From the NCBI RefSeq assembly GCF_000151315.2, contig NW_011887298.1, positions 690,129 to 754,128 of the forward strand: DNA of 64,000 nt. The letters run 5' to 3'. Below, piece by piece: positions 21,834-32,408 of the stretch. The notes under the pieces are model-generated. The model had not been told where the DNA came from, ran no database searches, and was given only the letters and a program-made list of their open reading frames with translations. Position numbers and translations under genes: made by a program. This DNA is from Capsaspora owczarzaki ATCC 30864 (Eukaryota > Opisthokonta > Filasterea). The first letter of the stretch is position 1. Each line of letters opens with the position of its first letter.

Positions 21834-24800
21834 TCAACTGGAAGGCGCAAAAATCGGAGCGAGGGCGGCTTGCTGTGCCCACTGCTGCTGCTTTGCGACG
21901 ACTGATGAGAGAATGGCGGCCTCTACCACAGACACTAGCAGCAGCTGGAGAGCTGTGGAGGCAGTCGCTTCGATGGTGCTCTCGATCAGGACGGCAGGAT
22001 CAAATCCGGCGTCAAGAATCGGCTGTGGTATGCTCTCATCAAGCAACTCAAGGCCAGAAAGGGCGGACTTGACGGGCTTGGACAGTGTTTCCTTGATGAG
22101 CAATTCCATGCACAATCCAACGCAAGATTTCCCCATTTTCGCGATCGCCGTGGCCATGTGATGGCCTGCGTGAGAGCTGGCACTGCGGAAGGCTGATCGA
22201 ACCGTACGCCGCAGGGCCGGCGCAGCAGAGCTTGGCGCCGCAGTCGACGCCGGAGTGGAAGGGCCGCTGCCACTGGACTGGTCGTTGTACATGGACTGCG
22301 TGGCTGTGAGAGTTGAATTGGCAGAGCTGACGCTCGTGGTGATGGAGGACTCGAGCTCTTTCGAGCCCCGCAGCGTAGAGGGGTGGGATGCTTCGTTTGC
22401 GGGGGATTCTCCGGGCGAGCGAGGCGCAGGCGACCCCGACGACAGGGTGCCGCTTCTTGTGCGCGCAGCAATCCCCAACTCATCGTCCGACAATCCGGAA
22501 AGGCCAGCCGAGAGGTGCTGGTCAAGTGAGCGCACTAATTGTTGAAGCGAATCAATCATGTGTGCCGGGATGGACTTGAATGCGGTTGCAAAAATGCCGC
22601 GAAGCGAGTTGGGCAGAATCTGTTGTGTAGGCAAAGGGAAAGAAAAGAAAGAACAAAAGATGAGTGAGGGCGTTGCAAAAAGATGCTGCCATCCAAGGAA
22701 CGACAGCACAATCCATCTCATCTCGCTTTACCTTGAGTGTGGTATCAATGTGCTCGTCCAAGATGGTGAACTTGATCACTGCGAGATCCAGCGCCTTGGC
22801 TTGCACAAAGCTGTCAAACTTGGCCAGCTCGGACTTGACTGCTGCTCGCAGTGTCTCGCAGAGCGCGTCGGAAACTTTGCAGGTCGTTGTTGTGGCGATG
22901 AGCGTCGCCTCAAGGCGAACCTTGAGCTCCAGCAACTCGGTTGCAACCTCAGAAAACCACTTTGACACGTGCGTGATCATTGAAAGCAAGGCGGTGAACG
23001 CTTGGAGCAACGTGGTGGCAAGCTGGACCAGAAGCGTGTTTTCGCCGTCACTGCTGTTCTTGACACAATCGACCGCCCACTGCAGCTCGGACGTCAACAA
23101 GGACTGCTGGCGATCGGGCAGCTCAAGTGCATAGCGATGGGACGGGACGGGCGACGTGCTGCCGTGGTGGTGGTGGTGGTAATGGTGGTGATGGTGATAG
23201 TGGTGGTGATGGTATGATGGAGAGGACGAGCCCGAGGAGGAGGATGGCGGCTTGATTTCCTCCAACGCGGCAAGGAGCTGAGTGCGCAAGTTGCTCACAT
23301 GCTCCAGAATGTAGGCCGAGGCGCGGACCATCGAGGGTGCCAGCTTGTCCTTGCCCACTTGTCCAGCCGAGCTGGTGAGCTTGCGCATGATGGCCGAGTC
23401 GAGGACGAGGCTTGGAAGAAGGTCGCTCAACTTGGCCTCAAACTCAATGAACGGCTCCAACGCAGTGGATGCGAGATTCGAGGCCGCTGCAAAGATGTCG
23501 ACGGCTTTCCGTACAATGACCGGGTCGTTTCCAATAAGCTTGCTGACGCTGGTTTGAATGGCTAGTCGAGCCGGCTCGCTCGTCACTCCTTCCGCGCACA
23601 TCGAGTACAAAAGATGAGTGATGCCTTCCGTCTCGGTCGTGATGGGTCGCGAGGTGTATCCGAGCTGCGCAGCAGTGGCCAAGTATGCGTTGTTGAACGC
23701 GGACCACGCCAGTTCGTTCTGTTTCATCCAAAATGAACCGATTCGAAAAAGTGAGCGGAGAGGGCAGGAGCGAGGAGCGATCATGAAGAAGATTCGTGTA
23801 ATACCTTGTGAGTGTGATCGAGCGAGAGCAACGTCCGGAAGAGCGGATTTTGTCCGCTGCGCAACTCGGACGACAAGATCTCAATGTATTCTTGGAAGGC
23901 TTGGAATCGAGCTTGTACGAGTTCTAAAGAGAGCAGAGGAAAACGGTCGCGGCGATTTAAGAATGAATCAAAGCGAACGAAAGGTCAGCGACAGGATCTT
24001 CTCAGAGTGACACATCATCCACCAGCAAACGCAACAAAGAAAGATAGAGACAGATCTTTCAAGCAATCAAAGATCGCTATGAGTCAGAAAATGTGGCAAG
24101 ACCCGCCTTAACACCTTCTTCCATCCAACACCTTCTCCCATCTGATCCACAGATTAGCTTGGATCCACAGACCAGCTTGGATCCAAACTAACGGACCCCA
24201 GCACACACACGATCGAACAAAGTGTGTACCACAAAATCTGCACAAACAAAGCAGCAGCAGGTTACCTGCATCGAGGTTGTTGCCAAACAGCTTCTTGGGA
24301 GGGAAGATGCGCGCGAGTCGCTGGAGATCGGTCTTGTTTCTTGCGATCGCATCGGCTGCCAGGGCGTTGGCAGTGGGCCCTGCAGACGCTGGCACTGTCG
24401 GCGATGGATTGCCATGCGAGTCGAGCCATGCGTCGTGGAAGGCGCGGAGTTCGCGGTAGCGCCGCGACAGCTGCAAGATCTTGGATCCGACCGGCTTGAC
24501 CTCGACGACCACCACCTGGTACTCGGTGTACCGCGGATCGTTCTCCAGCGCATGCGTGCTGTGCTTGGTCACTCGCGCCGCCACCAGCGTTGTCGAGGCA
24601 CCCGTCGGGATTGGACTCGTGGAAGTGGTCGCAGCAGGAGTCGCAGCAGTAGCAGCAGCAGTGGTAGGAGCAGCGCCGAGCAGCGCCGCCGTGGTTCTTC
24701 GCGTCACGACTCCAGTCGCTGGTGCTGTTGTTGGCTTGTCTTGCATCGTCGTCCTTGTCGTCGTTGTTGTCGTTGTTGTTCCTGTTGTTCCTGTTGTTAT

Positions 24801-25541
24801 TGTTGTTGCTCTTGCTGCAGTGACAGTGCTGGCTGCATTGGCTGGTGCTTCTTCGTCCGATACCGCGTGGATTGGACCATTCGCATCGCTCCGAATGGCC
24901 GACTCTGCCGCACTCGACGCTGCCGCATCCGCAGCAGGCCCAGTCGCCTCTGCAGCACTAGCAACACCGCCCTCAGTCGCCGCCGTGGTGGTGGCAGTGG
25001 TCGGCAATGCAAGCGCCGTCGCAGGGGTCGCAGGGGTCGCAGCAGCAGCAGGTTTCATTCGGTGATTGGCCACGCGCTCCTTGAGCAGCTCGCTGGCCTT
25101 GCTCCGCGCCTGCTCGTGCACATGTGCCAGCAGAACAGCCTTGCAAGCGCTGGCATAGTTGCTGAGGAAGGCCTGTGTGAGCACCGCCAGCCGCTCGCCA
25201 TTGCTCATGCCCGCCGCCGCCGCCGCCGCAGTGATGGTATTCCCGCTGCTATTAGCGCTGCTACTGCTGTGATTGGGATGGCTGTTGCTACTCCTGTTAC
25301 TGCCGCTGCTGCCGCCAGTCAGGATATTGCTACTGCTACCATTGCTGCTGCTGCTGCTATTGCTGAGGGTGGCGGCGGTGCCTGGGGCTGCAGGAGCGAG
25401 ACCGGAACCCGCCGCAGACGCAACCACCTGGTTTTGGGAACCGCCGACAAGCATGGACGACGACGACGACGACTGCTTCTGGTGGGCACCGTCGTCCCCT
25501 CCCGCGTCCCCTTTGAGCTCGTCCGACTGCACGTTGCCCAT
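21834..25541 (-). CDS. PX-domain protein with myristoylation-type N-terminus, predicted 1055 aa
   Basis: Four exons (24266-25541, 23805-23923, 22732-23718, 21834-22619) encode 1055 residues. The start MGNVQS fits an N-myristoylation signal (Gly2, Ser6), so 25541 is preferred to the in-frame ATG four codons upstream. A Ser/Asn/Ala/Thr-rich disordered region surrounds one predicted helix (residues about 115-160). A PX phosphoinositide-binding domain covers about 320-460, with the basic RRYRELRAFHDAWL, then FPPKKLFG and RFQAFQEYIEIL; the exon 1-2 junction falls inside it. The remaining 590 residues are mostly helical, broken by a His run near 632-650 and a Ser-rich linker, and match nothing I recognise. 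I infer an endosomal or plasma-membrane adaptor. There is no BAR-type signature I can name. Confidence 0.88.
23160..23216 (-). repeat. CAC/CAT repeat encoding a His-Tyr run
   Basis: On the minus strand an imperfect trinucleotide repeat encodes HHHHYHHHHHYHHHHH inside the PX protein. Confidence 0.9.
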
Positions 25542-26065
25542 TTCGGAAAACAAGCACAGATGCAGAAGCAGATGAACCGGAAATTAAAAAAAAAAAAAAA
25601 GAAGAAGAAGAAGAAAAAAGGGACTGGAATGAATGCATTAAAAATGTTCAAAAGCCACGCTGGATGTTGCATTGAAAATGGCGAGCTGGTCGACATGTCC
25701 TACAATAAGAAAAAAAAGAACGGCGGATTTGGAGTGGCAAAGTGGCAGAAAGGAGAGCACATCAAGCAGAGAATGGGGGTCGATGAGGAGATAATGCTGG
25801 AATTCCGGCGGTCAATCTCGAGATCGCATTGAACATGTTGCATGAAGTGCTGACCGGCGGCTCCATTGGGGGTTTGGAAACAGTGCGCTCATCAACTTGC
25901 GGGCTGGCACAACCAATCGAAACGAAAAAAAAATTCATTGCAGAGTACGCGGTTTGAACAAACGCACCAGTCCGCAACAAAAAAACAAATAACTTGAACT
26001 AACACACCATTTTCAACCAACCCGTCGACGGTCGCACTCCAACGGACTCGGCACCACCACTCGTA
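25542..26065. other. Intergenic between two minus-strand genes
   Basis: 524 nt, A-rich with A runs at about 25586-25618. It contains the 3' region of the membrane protein to the right and the promoter of the PX gene. No coding sequence is supported. Confidence 0.75.
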
Positions 26066-28186
26066 TCAAGGATGGAACGGACAGCTTCCGCGTGAGCGTG
26101 GACGGAAGAGATTCTTGATGCGCTCAGCCATGCCCGGCTCGTCGCGTTTTCGGCGCTCAAGAAGCAGCCTCTGTACGAGCGACAGGTGCTTCATGTCTCC
26201 CTCAACCGCTGGTGGCTCGACTTGCGCGACTCTGTCTCGCCGAGTGTGCTGCTTGGCTGAGAGATCACGCTTGGCTTTGGACGCTGTTAAAGGCAATTCC
26301 CCTGAGGCGACTAACTGCGCAAGATACTCTTCCGTGGCGTTGGCAAGAATGTCGCGGTGCATGACCTCTGGATTTCCAAAGAACGAGCCTCCAAGGTCAA
26401 AGTCCAGGTCGTGCGTGGCAATCAAATCCATCATTGCGGCATCGGTAGCCATGTTGGTGGCATAGAAAACTCGCGGCGTGCTCGCGTTGTGGGGCGCACT
26501 GCTATCGCTGTCGTCGTGGTCCTCCTCGACGGTGGACGAATCGCTCAACGCGGCACGGAGGTACTGGTAGACGAGATTGTCGCGCTTGGGCATGTGCGGG
26601 CCGTTGACAATTCCACGCGCATTTGCCCAGTCCGCGGGCGAGATGCCAAACTCGGTTTGGCACTGCAGCACCGCGGCATGAATGGCATTCAGTGTTTCAT
26701 AGGCAGCATCGTGCACATTCAACGACAAGGCGGCTGACACGCCTGCCGCGAACGACTCGAGCTCGTCCGGACCGATGCGGTTGTTTGCCAGCGCTGCTTG
26801 CAACACAATCTGTGAGGTAGCCAAAAGCTCCGCTTGGCGCGCTTGCTGTGTGGCGGTGAGATTGGCATAGCCTGGGAATGCGGCATCCGAAGAGTTTTGA
26901 GCAAGGGCTTGGTTGGTCCTCGCAATCAGACTGAGCATTGTGTTGGCTGCTGCGATGGCTGAGGATGAAAGGGCGTCTTGAAACACCTCGCCAATGAATG
27001 TCGTGTAAATGGCCAACGGCACATGCGCAACACGCTTAAGCAGATGGTACAGGGGCGTTTGACAGTACACCTTGCGTTGTGCGCCCGCATCGCCGAGCTG
27101 GCCGTGCTGCATGCACGTCAGATAGGCTCCATTGACAAGAATAACCGGCGAGCGGTCTAGCACAAGCACGCTCTTTTTGACAGCAGCATACTGTTGCCGG
27201 AAGAGCGCATTGATGGCCAGCGTCGGGTCTTGCGGGACGCTGGGATTGCCCGTCTCAGTTGGCTGCGCTGAGGCAGTAAGAGCGGACGACGCAACGCCCA
27301 CCCGTTGCATGGTGCCATCCGGGTCTGTGGGCGACTTGAGCAGCACACCCAAGCCAAGTGCCAGACCAGCACAGAGCAGCGCTGCGCCCGCGACAGTCAA
27401 CGCCAGGTTGATCCGCGAGCACTTTCGCTGAGGCCGCGGTCGCGCACCGCTCCATGGATTGTCCTTGTCCTGCTCATTGTCACTCTCCTGCTGGAGGTCA
27501 TATCCACGCTCTGACTGACCATTCGCAGCTGAATGACGAGGAGGTGCGCGGCGGTGGTGCTCGGGGTCGTCATCGTCGTCGTGGTCGCCGTCGTCATTCA
27601 CATCGCCGCGCTCGCCACGCCAGCCGCCCTGCTTCAAATCGGACCGCGCCGCCGCCGGTTGCTGTTGCTGCTGCTGCTTGTGTATTGACTGGGACTGACC
27701 CGTTGTTAGTCTGCGCGTGTCCATCGTCGCCATGTTGAACGTTGCTTGGTCTGCTGCTGAGACTTGCGACATGGATCGCATAAGAGCACTGTCCATCGGA
27801 CCTCCAAAGCTGGACGGCGTGAAGCTCGGCGTCGAATGCGTGATTGGAATTACGACATGGTCTGGCAGCAGCGGCAGACGCGGCGGCGGCGGTGAGATGG
27901 TTGTCGGGGTGTCGAAGGGAATCTGAGCGACGTGTGTTGTTGTTGTTGTTGTTTGGTCGCTGTTCTGAGCGTCGTCGTCTTGTTCGTCGTCCTCTTCGTC
28001 GTCGGGTTGCAGAGACAAAATGGGCCGCTTGTCCACGCCATTCGCCGCTCCTCTGCTGGGGAAGAAGGGAGGTGTCGTGCTGCTCGAGGACAGGCTGGAG
28101 AGCTTGGGTGAGAGGCGGTCTGGCATTGGTTTGGTGGGTGTTCTTCTTCCTGTTCTTCTTGATCGTTCTTTTTCGCCAACGTGCAC
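26066..28186 (-). CDS. Single-exon type II membrane protein of unknown family, predicted 706 aa
   Basis: One uninterrupted frame of 706 codons; an ATG 20 codons further in (28126) is an alternative start. The N-terminal 250 residues are disordered and charged, with acidic runs, a Thr run, a Gln run near residue 170 and a basic stop-transfer patch (RPRPQRKCSR). One membrane span follows at about 256-282 (NLALTVAGAALLCAGLALGL). There is no signal peptide, so a type II topology is likely, with the C-terminal 420 residues outside or in the lumen. That part has at least four Cys, several N-glycosylation sequons (NSSD, NLTA, NAST, NATE) and a helical, Ala-rich core. Near the end RRKRDE is a furin-type cleavage site and two other dibasic sites lie close by. 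The lack of introns is unusual in this window. No family is recognised. Confidence 0.8.
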   Translation of the reverse strand: MHVGEKERSRRTGRRTPTKPMPDRLSPKLSSLSSSSTTPPFFPSRGAANGVDKRPILSLQPDDEEDDEQDDDAQNSDQTTTTTTHVAQIPFDTPTTISPPPPRLPLLPDHVVIPITHSTPSFTPSSFGGPMDSALMRSMSQVSAADQATFNMATMDTRRLTTGQSQSIHKQQQQQQPAAARSDLKQGGWRGERGDVNDDGDHDDDDDPEHHRRAPPRHSAANGQSERGYDLQQESDNEQDKDNPWSGARPRPQRKCSRINLALTVAGAALLCAGLALGLGVLLKSPTDPDGTMQRVGVASSALTASAQPTETGNPSVPQDPTLAINALFRQQYAAVKKSVLVLDRSPVILVNGAYLTCMQHGQLGDAGAQRKVYCQTPLYHLLKRVAHVPLAIYTTFIGEVFQDALSSSAIAAANTMLSLIARTNQALAQNSSDAAFPGYANLTATQQARQAELLATSQIVLQAALANNRIGPDELESFAAGVSAALSLNVHDAAYETLNAIHAAVLQCQTEFGISPADWANARGIVNGPHMPKRDNLVYQYLRAALSDSSTVEEDHDDSDSSAPHNASTPRVFYATNMATDAAMMDLIATHDLDFDLGGSFFGNPEVMHRDILANATEEYLAQLVASGELPLTASKAKRDLSAKQHTRRDRVAQVEPPAVEGDMKHLSLVQRLLLERRKRDEPGMAERIKNLFRPRSRGSCPFHP

Positions 28187-29746
28187 GTGTCAAAATAAAA
28201 CACGACAAAACAAAAGGCGCAAGTATGGATGATGAAATTGCAAAAAGGAGAACTGCGTCGGAGAACGGGGGCAGACTAACACAACAGCGAGCGAGGATCA
28301 AGGTCGCAACGCAACTTTTCAAAAACTGGCGGGAAACCGCGCGTTTTCAAACAGCGCCTTTGCCTTGATTTGGCATCGTCCAAGTCATTTCGCGCGTCTG
28401 CGCTGCTGTGCTTGCCATCGGCCCGCCGTTCGGCGCATATCGTGTTTGGCATTGAATCTACGTCAAGATGGATTGCGCAGTGATTCACTTTGGACCGGAA
28501 TAGTCCACGATACGTCCATTCGAAAAGCGAAGACGGCCGCAGTCTTTTGGGTTTTTTTTCTTTTCTCTTTTTTTTTTTCTTTCTTTTTGGAACGTTTTTC
28601 GCTTTTTTTTTTTTTCTTTATTCTCGAAGACTCCTTCTCGCTTTTCCCCACAAGCACTCACCGCGCGCACCTTCCAGCTCTTACCCTTCATCAAGGCAAG
28701 CCCAAAGATCCACTGCACCACACCGCCCAGCGTCGCTCGCTTGTGGTACATGCAGGCGGGGAGTGAATCATCATTTAAGCCAGGTGTCGATTGAGATTTT
28801 TGTCTCTGCTTTCACCGCGCTTGCTGGGGCGCCGCGTGCTTGTCGCTCTGACCACATTGTTCGAAATCGCGTCATGCAAGAGTGACACACGAGTCAAACA
28901 CTACATCCCTACGATACACAACGCGCGCGCGAGAGAGACACAGCGACAGAGCGACAGACAACAGCACAGAGCGACATCCACAAGTTGTTCATTCTGGGAT
29001 GAGGATTGCCTTTGCGCTTGTTTCTCCCACCACCGCCACGCGCCATCGTCACTCCTCCGACCAGGATTTGGTTGAATAGCAACTGACACCTCCATCAACG
29101 CAGCAGCGGACGCTCCCTGTTGCTCTGTCCGGCGCACTGCAGTCGCGAATGAATGCCTTTGATTTTTTCGATTTTTTCGATTTTTTATTTTATTTTACTG
29201 TTTTCATTGAAACATTTTGGGCGCCAAAAAAATCTCAAAATTCAAATTCGTCGTTGACTTTCGCGCCTTGCCGCTTTTAGTCGATCGGATGGATGTTCAG
29301 CCAAACTCGTGCCAGAATCATCGGGAAGGAATCCTCTTGCAAATCGAGTGAGAGTTGAGGGGATTGCGCGATGATGGAGGGGGCGTTGAATGAGAGCAAG
29401 CGAGCGAACAGGGCGAGGAGGGAACAGAATGATGAGAGCTAAAGTTTCGCTTTGAAAGCTGCCGATTTTTTTGGATTTTGGATTTCAGACTTGTCCGCGT
29501 TTCGACTTTCAACATTCCAACCCGCGAATTTATTCTTTTGATTTTTGATTTTGATGCTGGATTGGCGTTTCCCTTTGAAATTTGTATCTTCATCCACTCG
29601 GCGCTTGTTGTCGTGAACATGCATGAAACGAAAACTGTACTTTCGCTCATTGGTAGTTGTATTGCCTTGCGAACATTCTGAAACAGGAGTTTTGTCCGAT
29701 TCGCAACCTGTAACGCCACCCCTTTCAAGTACAATATCAGCGAAAC
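28187..29746. other. 1.5-kb divergent intergenic region, no supported gene
   Basis: This separates the type II membrane protein (-) and cyclin A (+). It contains T-rich blocks (28551-28615), GA/CA-rich low complexity (28921-28975) and a short tandem repeat of GATTTTTTC units at 29161-29190. Frames of up to 145 codons on either strand look like low-complexity noise. Confidence 0.7.
29161..29190 (+). repeat. GATTTTTTC short tandem repeat
   Basis: Three consecutive near-identical 9-10 nt units upstream of cyclin A, followed by further T/A-rich sequence. Confidence 0.75.
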
Positions 29747-32046
29747 ATGTCTTTTGGCTACGAACCAGGGAACCCCCATTTGCTGGCCGATGAAAACCTC
29801 GGCGCTCGCCCGGTGGGCACGAGCACTCACGCAGCTCGCGCCAACGCCAAGTCCATGATGCACGCGGAAACGACATCGTTCACCGCGGCCATGGCTGACG
29901 GCAACGCCCTCCAGCCCATCAACCGCAACAACACCGGGTTTGGTGCCCATTCCCGAGCACAACCGCAGTCGGCCGCTCAGCAACCAATCCATCAAGTGCT
30001 GAGGCCTGTCGTTCAGCAACACGATGCGAACGTCGTCCAACCGATTGCCAAGCGACCTGCGTTGACCGAGCAGGTTGATGTTAGTCGACAGGAAGCGCGT
30101 CCAGACACAGTACGGGACCAAATCGACATGCTTGACCCATTTTTTGTTTTTGTTTTTGCTCACGTCAAGAACATGGCTGACAAACAAACGACACGTTGCT
30201 TTCTTTTTCATCTCAGGTTGTGGTGTCGCCCTGGGACCAGGCAGTGCTGAGCAAGAGCGAGGCCGAAGTTCGGATGCGTCAGGCAAACACGTCCAACTCC
30301 CCAAGTGAGACAAAACACTGCGGACATGGGTTTTACGTTTGTGTGTGTGTGTGGCGTGTGTGTGATCCGGAAATCTGTGACTCATCCCACCTTATCACTT
30401 TGTCTGTTCCCAGTTCCCATGTCGGTCACGCGCGACGGGTTGCCCCGCGCGACCTTTGGCAACCAGCAATTGGCTCCGCTCGACTTGGATGCACAGCCCG
30501 CGCCCATGAGCCACACGAAGCGGTCTTACAATGACCTTCGATCATCAGAGATCGATCTGTCGTCACCAAGCTCCTCGCCAGTGCCCTCGGAGCTTGACAA
30601 GTCCGTCATTGTGCACCCAGCAGCGGCGGCGGAAGTCGAAGCGCCAGCCAGCCACGCACAGGAGGAGGAACAAGCTGAGGCGTTTGATCTTGTCGCCGAT
30701 GAGGAGGAGGTATTCGACGTCGATGAAGAGGATCGCGCTCAGAACCGCGATTTTGGCGAGTACATGCCCGAAGTCATGCTTCACTTGCGCGAGCGCGAAA
30801 TCGCCGTTCGGCCCGCCCCGTCATACATGCAGCGCCAAAACGACATCAATGGCAACATGCGCGCCGTCCTCGTGGACTGGCTCGTTGATGTCGCTCTCGA
30901 GTACAGACTCAAGCCCGAGACGCTGTACTTGGCCATTGGCTACATTGATCGCTTCTTGTCGGAGCTGGCCATTGCGCGAAGCAAGCTGCAACTGCTTGGC
31001 ATTGCATGCATGTTCGTGGCTGCCAAGTTTGAAGAAATCTTCCCTCCGAATGTGCACGACTTTTTCGAAATCGCCGACCGGACGTATGAGGTTGAGCAGG
31101 TAACGTGTTTGTTGCGGGTTTGGTTTCTCGTTTGTTTATTTTGCACACACTCTTTCCTCCTTTTTTGCGCCCCAACGGATCCGCCCATATCTAAATTCGG
31201 GTTGCTCGCTGATTTTTCTGTGCCAGATTATTCGTATGGAGCAAGCCGTCTTGAAGACCCTCCGCTTTTATGTTTCCCAGCCCACCCTGCTCGAGTTCAT
31301 CAACCGTGCACTCAAGGTTGTTGGAGCCGACGCGGCCATGACTAGCCTCTGCTATGTAAGCCCGAGCTTCGTCGCACTATTTTTTTTCTCGTTTGGAGAA
31401 TATTGCGCCAACTCAACGCCTTGCATGATTTTGCCTCTTGCAGTACCTCGGCGAGCTGACGTTGCTCGACGACGCCCACCTTGTGTACCTGCCATCGGTC
31501 ATCGCTGCGGCAGTGACTTTGGTTGCCCATTACACCTTGACGGGTTCGCCACGCAGCTGGGTGAGTTTCCACCAATGTTCGATCGAAGGGGGGGGGGGCT
31601 CGACTTTGCTGGCAACGCGAATCGCAAAAAACCAACATCAAAAAGTCTCACAAAGCAATCCCTTTCCTTGAACTGTGCGAAAACAGACTGCACACATGGC
31701 CTACTGGACTGGATACAGCATCGAGGACGTGTGCAAGTGCGCCGCCGATGTGTTTGTCATGTTCCGCAACACGCATCGCATTCCGAGGCAGCCGATCGGG
31801 TCGGGCAACGACCGCGACGAACGCAACCGCCTGGCTGCAGTGCATGTCAAGTACTCTGAGGCCAGCTTCCACCGAGTCGCGCTGCTTGAGCCCCCAGAGC
31901 AGCTTCCGGAGCAGGTGATGTTTGCTCTCGCGGTGGTGGCACAGCGCGAAGGCCAGATCCGCGAAGAAGAAAACCGCCGTCGAGAACGCCGAACCCCTGC
32001 TGCTGTAATGCGGGCGATTTTCCAGCGGGCAAACCCCTTCCACTAA
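29747..32046 (+). CDS. CCNA: Cyclin A, predicted 580 aa
   Basis: Six exons (29747-30109, 30217-30304, 30414-31099, 31227-31355, 31444-31560, 31687-32046) encode 580 residues. The cyclin box starts near residue 295 with MRAVLVDWLVDVALEY, then YLAIGYIDRFLS and CMFVAAKFEEIFPP. The second fold has YLGELTLLD, YLPSVIAAA and YTLTG. These features, and the VALLEPPE-type tail, favour cyclin A over B. Cyclin A binds and activates CDK1/2 in S phase and entry to mitosis. The 290-residue N-terminal region is disordered. It carries RPALTEQVD near residue 104, a candidate destruction box (RxxLxxxxD), and an early DEN (LADENLG) that could serve as a second APC/C degron. Both are motif-level inference. The C-terminus has an Arg/Glu-rich helix extending past the second fold. 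Confidence 0.95.
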
Positions 32047-32408
32047 AAAGGATTCAGGTATTGAGGGTCAATGCAGGGAAACACCCATGTCGAGTTTTTT
32101 TTTTTTTACCATGTTGGTTGAATTATTTTTGAATTTGTTGGGAAGAATTTGTTTTAATTTTTTTGTGTTTCGGTTGATGAGTGTAGCGATTTGTCGAAGC
32201 TTTCTGTTTGTCTGAATACACGATGGTTTGAAAGTTTTATGCTGGGTTGCGCTCAAGAGGAATTTTTTGGCAGGAATTTATAATTCAAAAAACAAATCAA
32301 CGGAAACACGACGAGCAATAATGGGTGACTGGGTGGGTGGGTGGTGTGAGTGGTGTGGGTGGTGGTGGTGATGATGGCGGCCTAATGGTTGTTCGGATTG
32401 AATCTTGT
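32047..32408. other. Convergent intergenic between cyclin A and TRRAP
   Basis: 362 nt, T-rich, with a GGTG/GTGG repeat at about 32328-32375 just before the TRRAP stop. It holds both 3' ends. Confidence 0.8.

Noticed and set aside
24222-25832. 536-codon plus-strand frame
   Set aside because: It is antisense to the PX-protein exon 1. The Arg/Cys-rich composition is the expected shadow of GC-rich trinucleotide repeats on the other strand.
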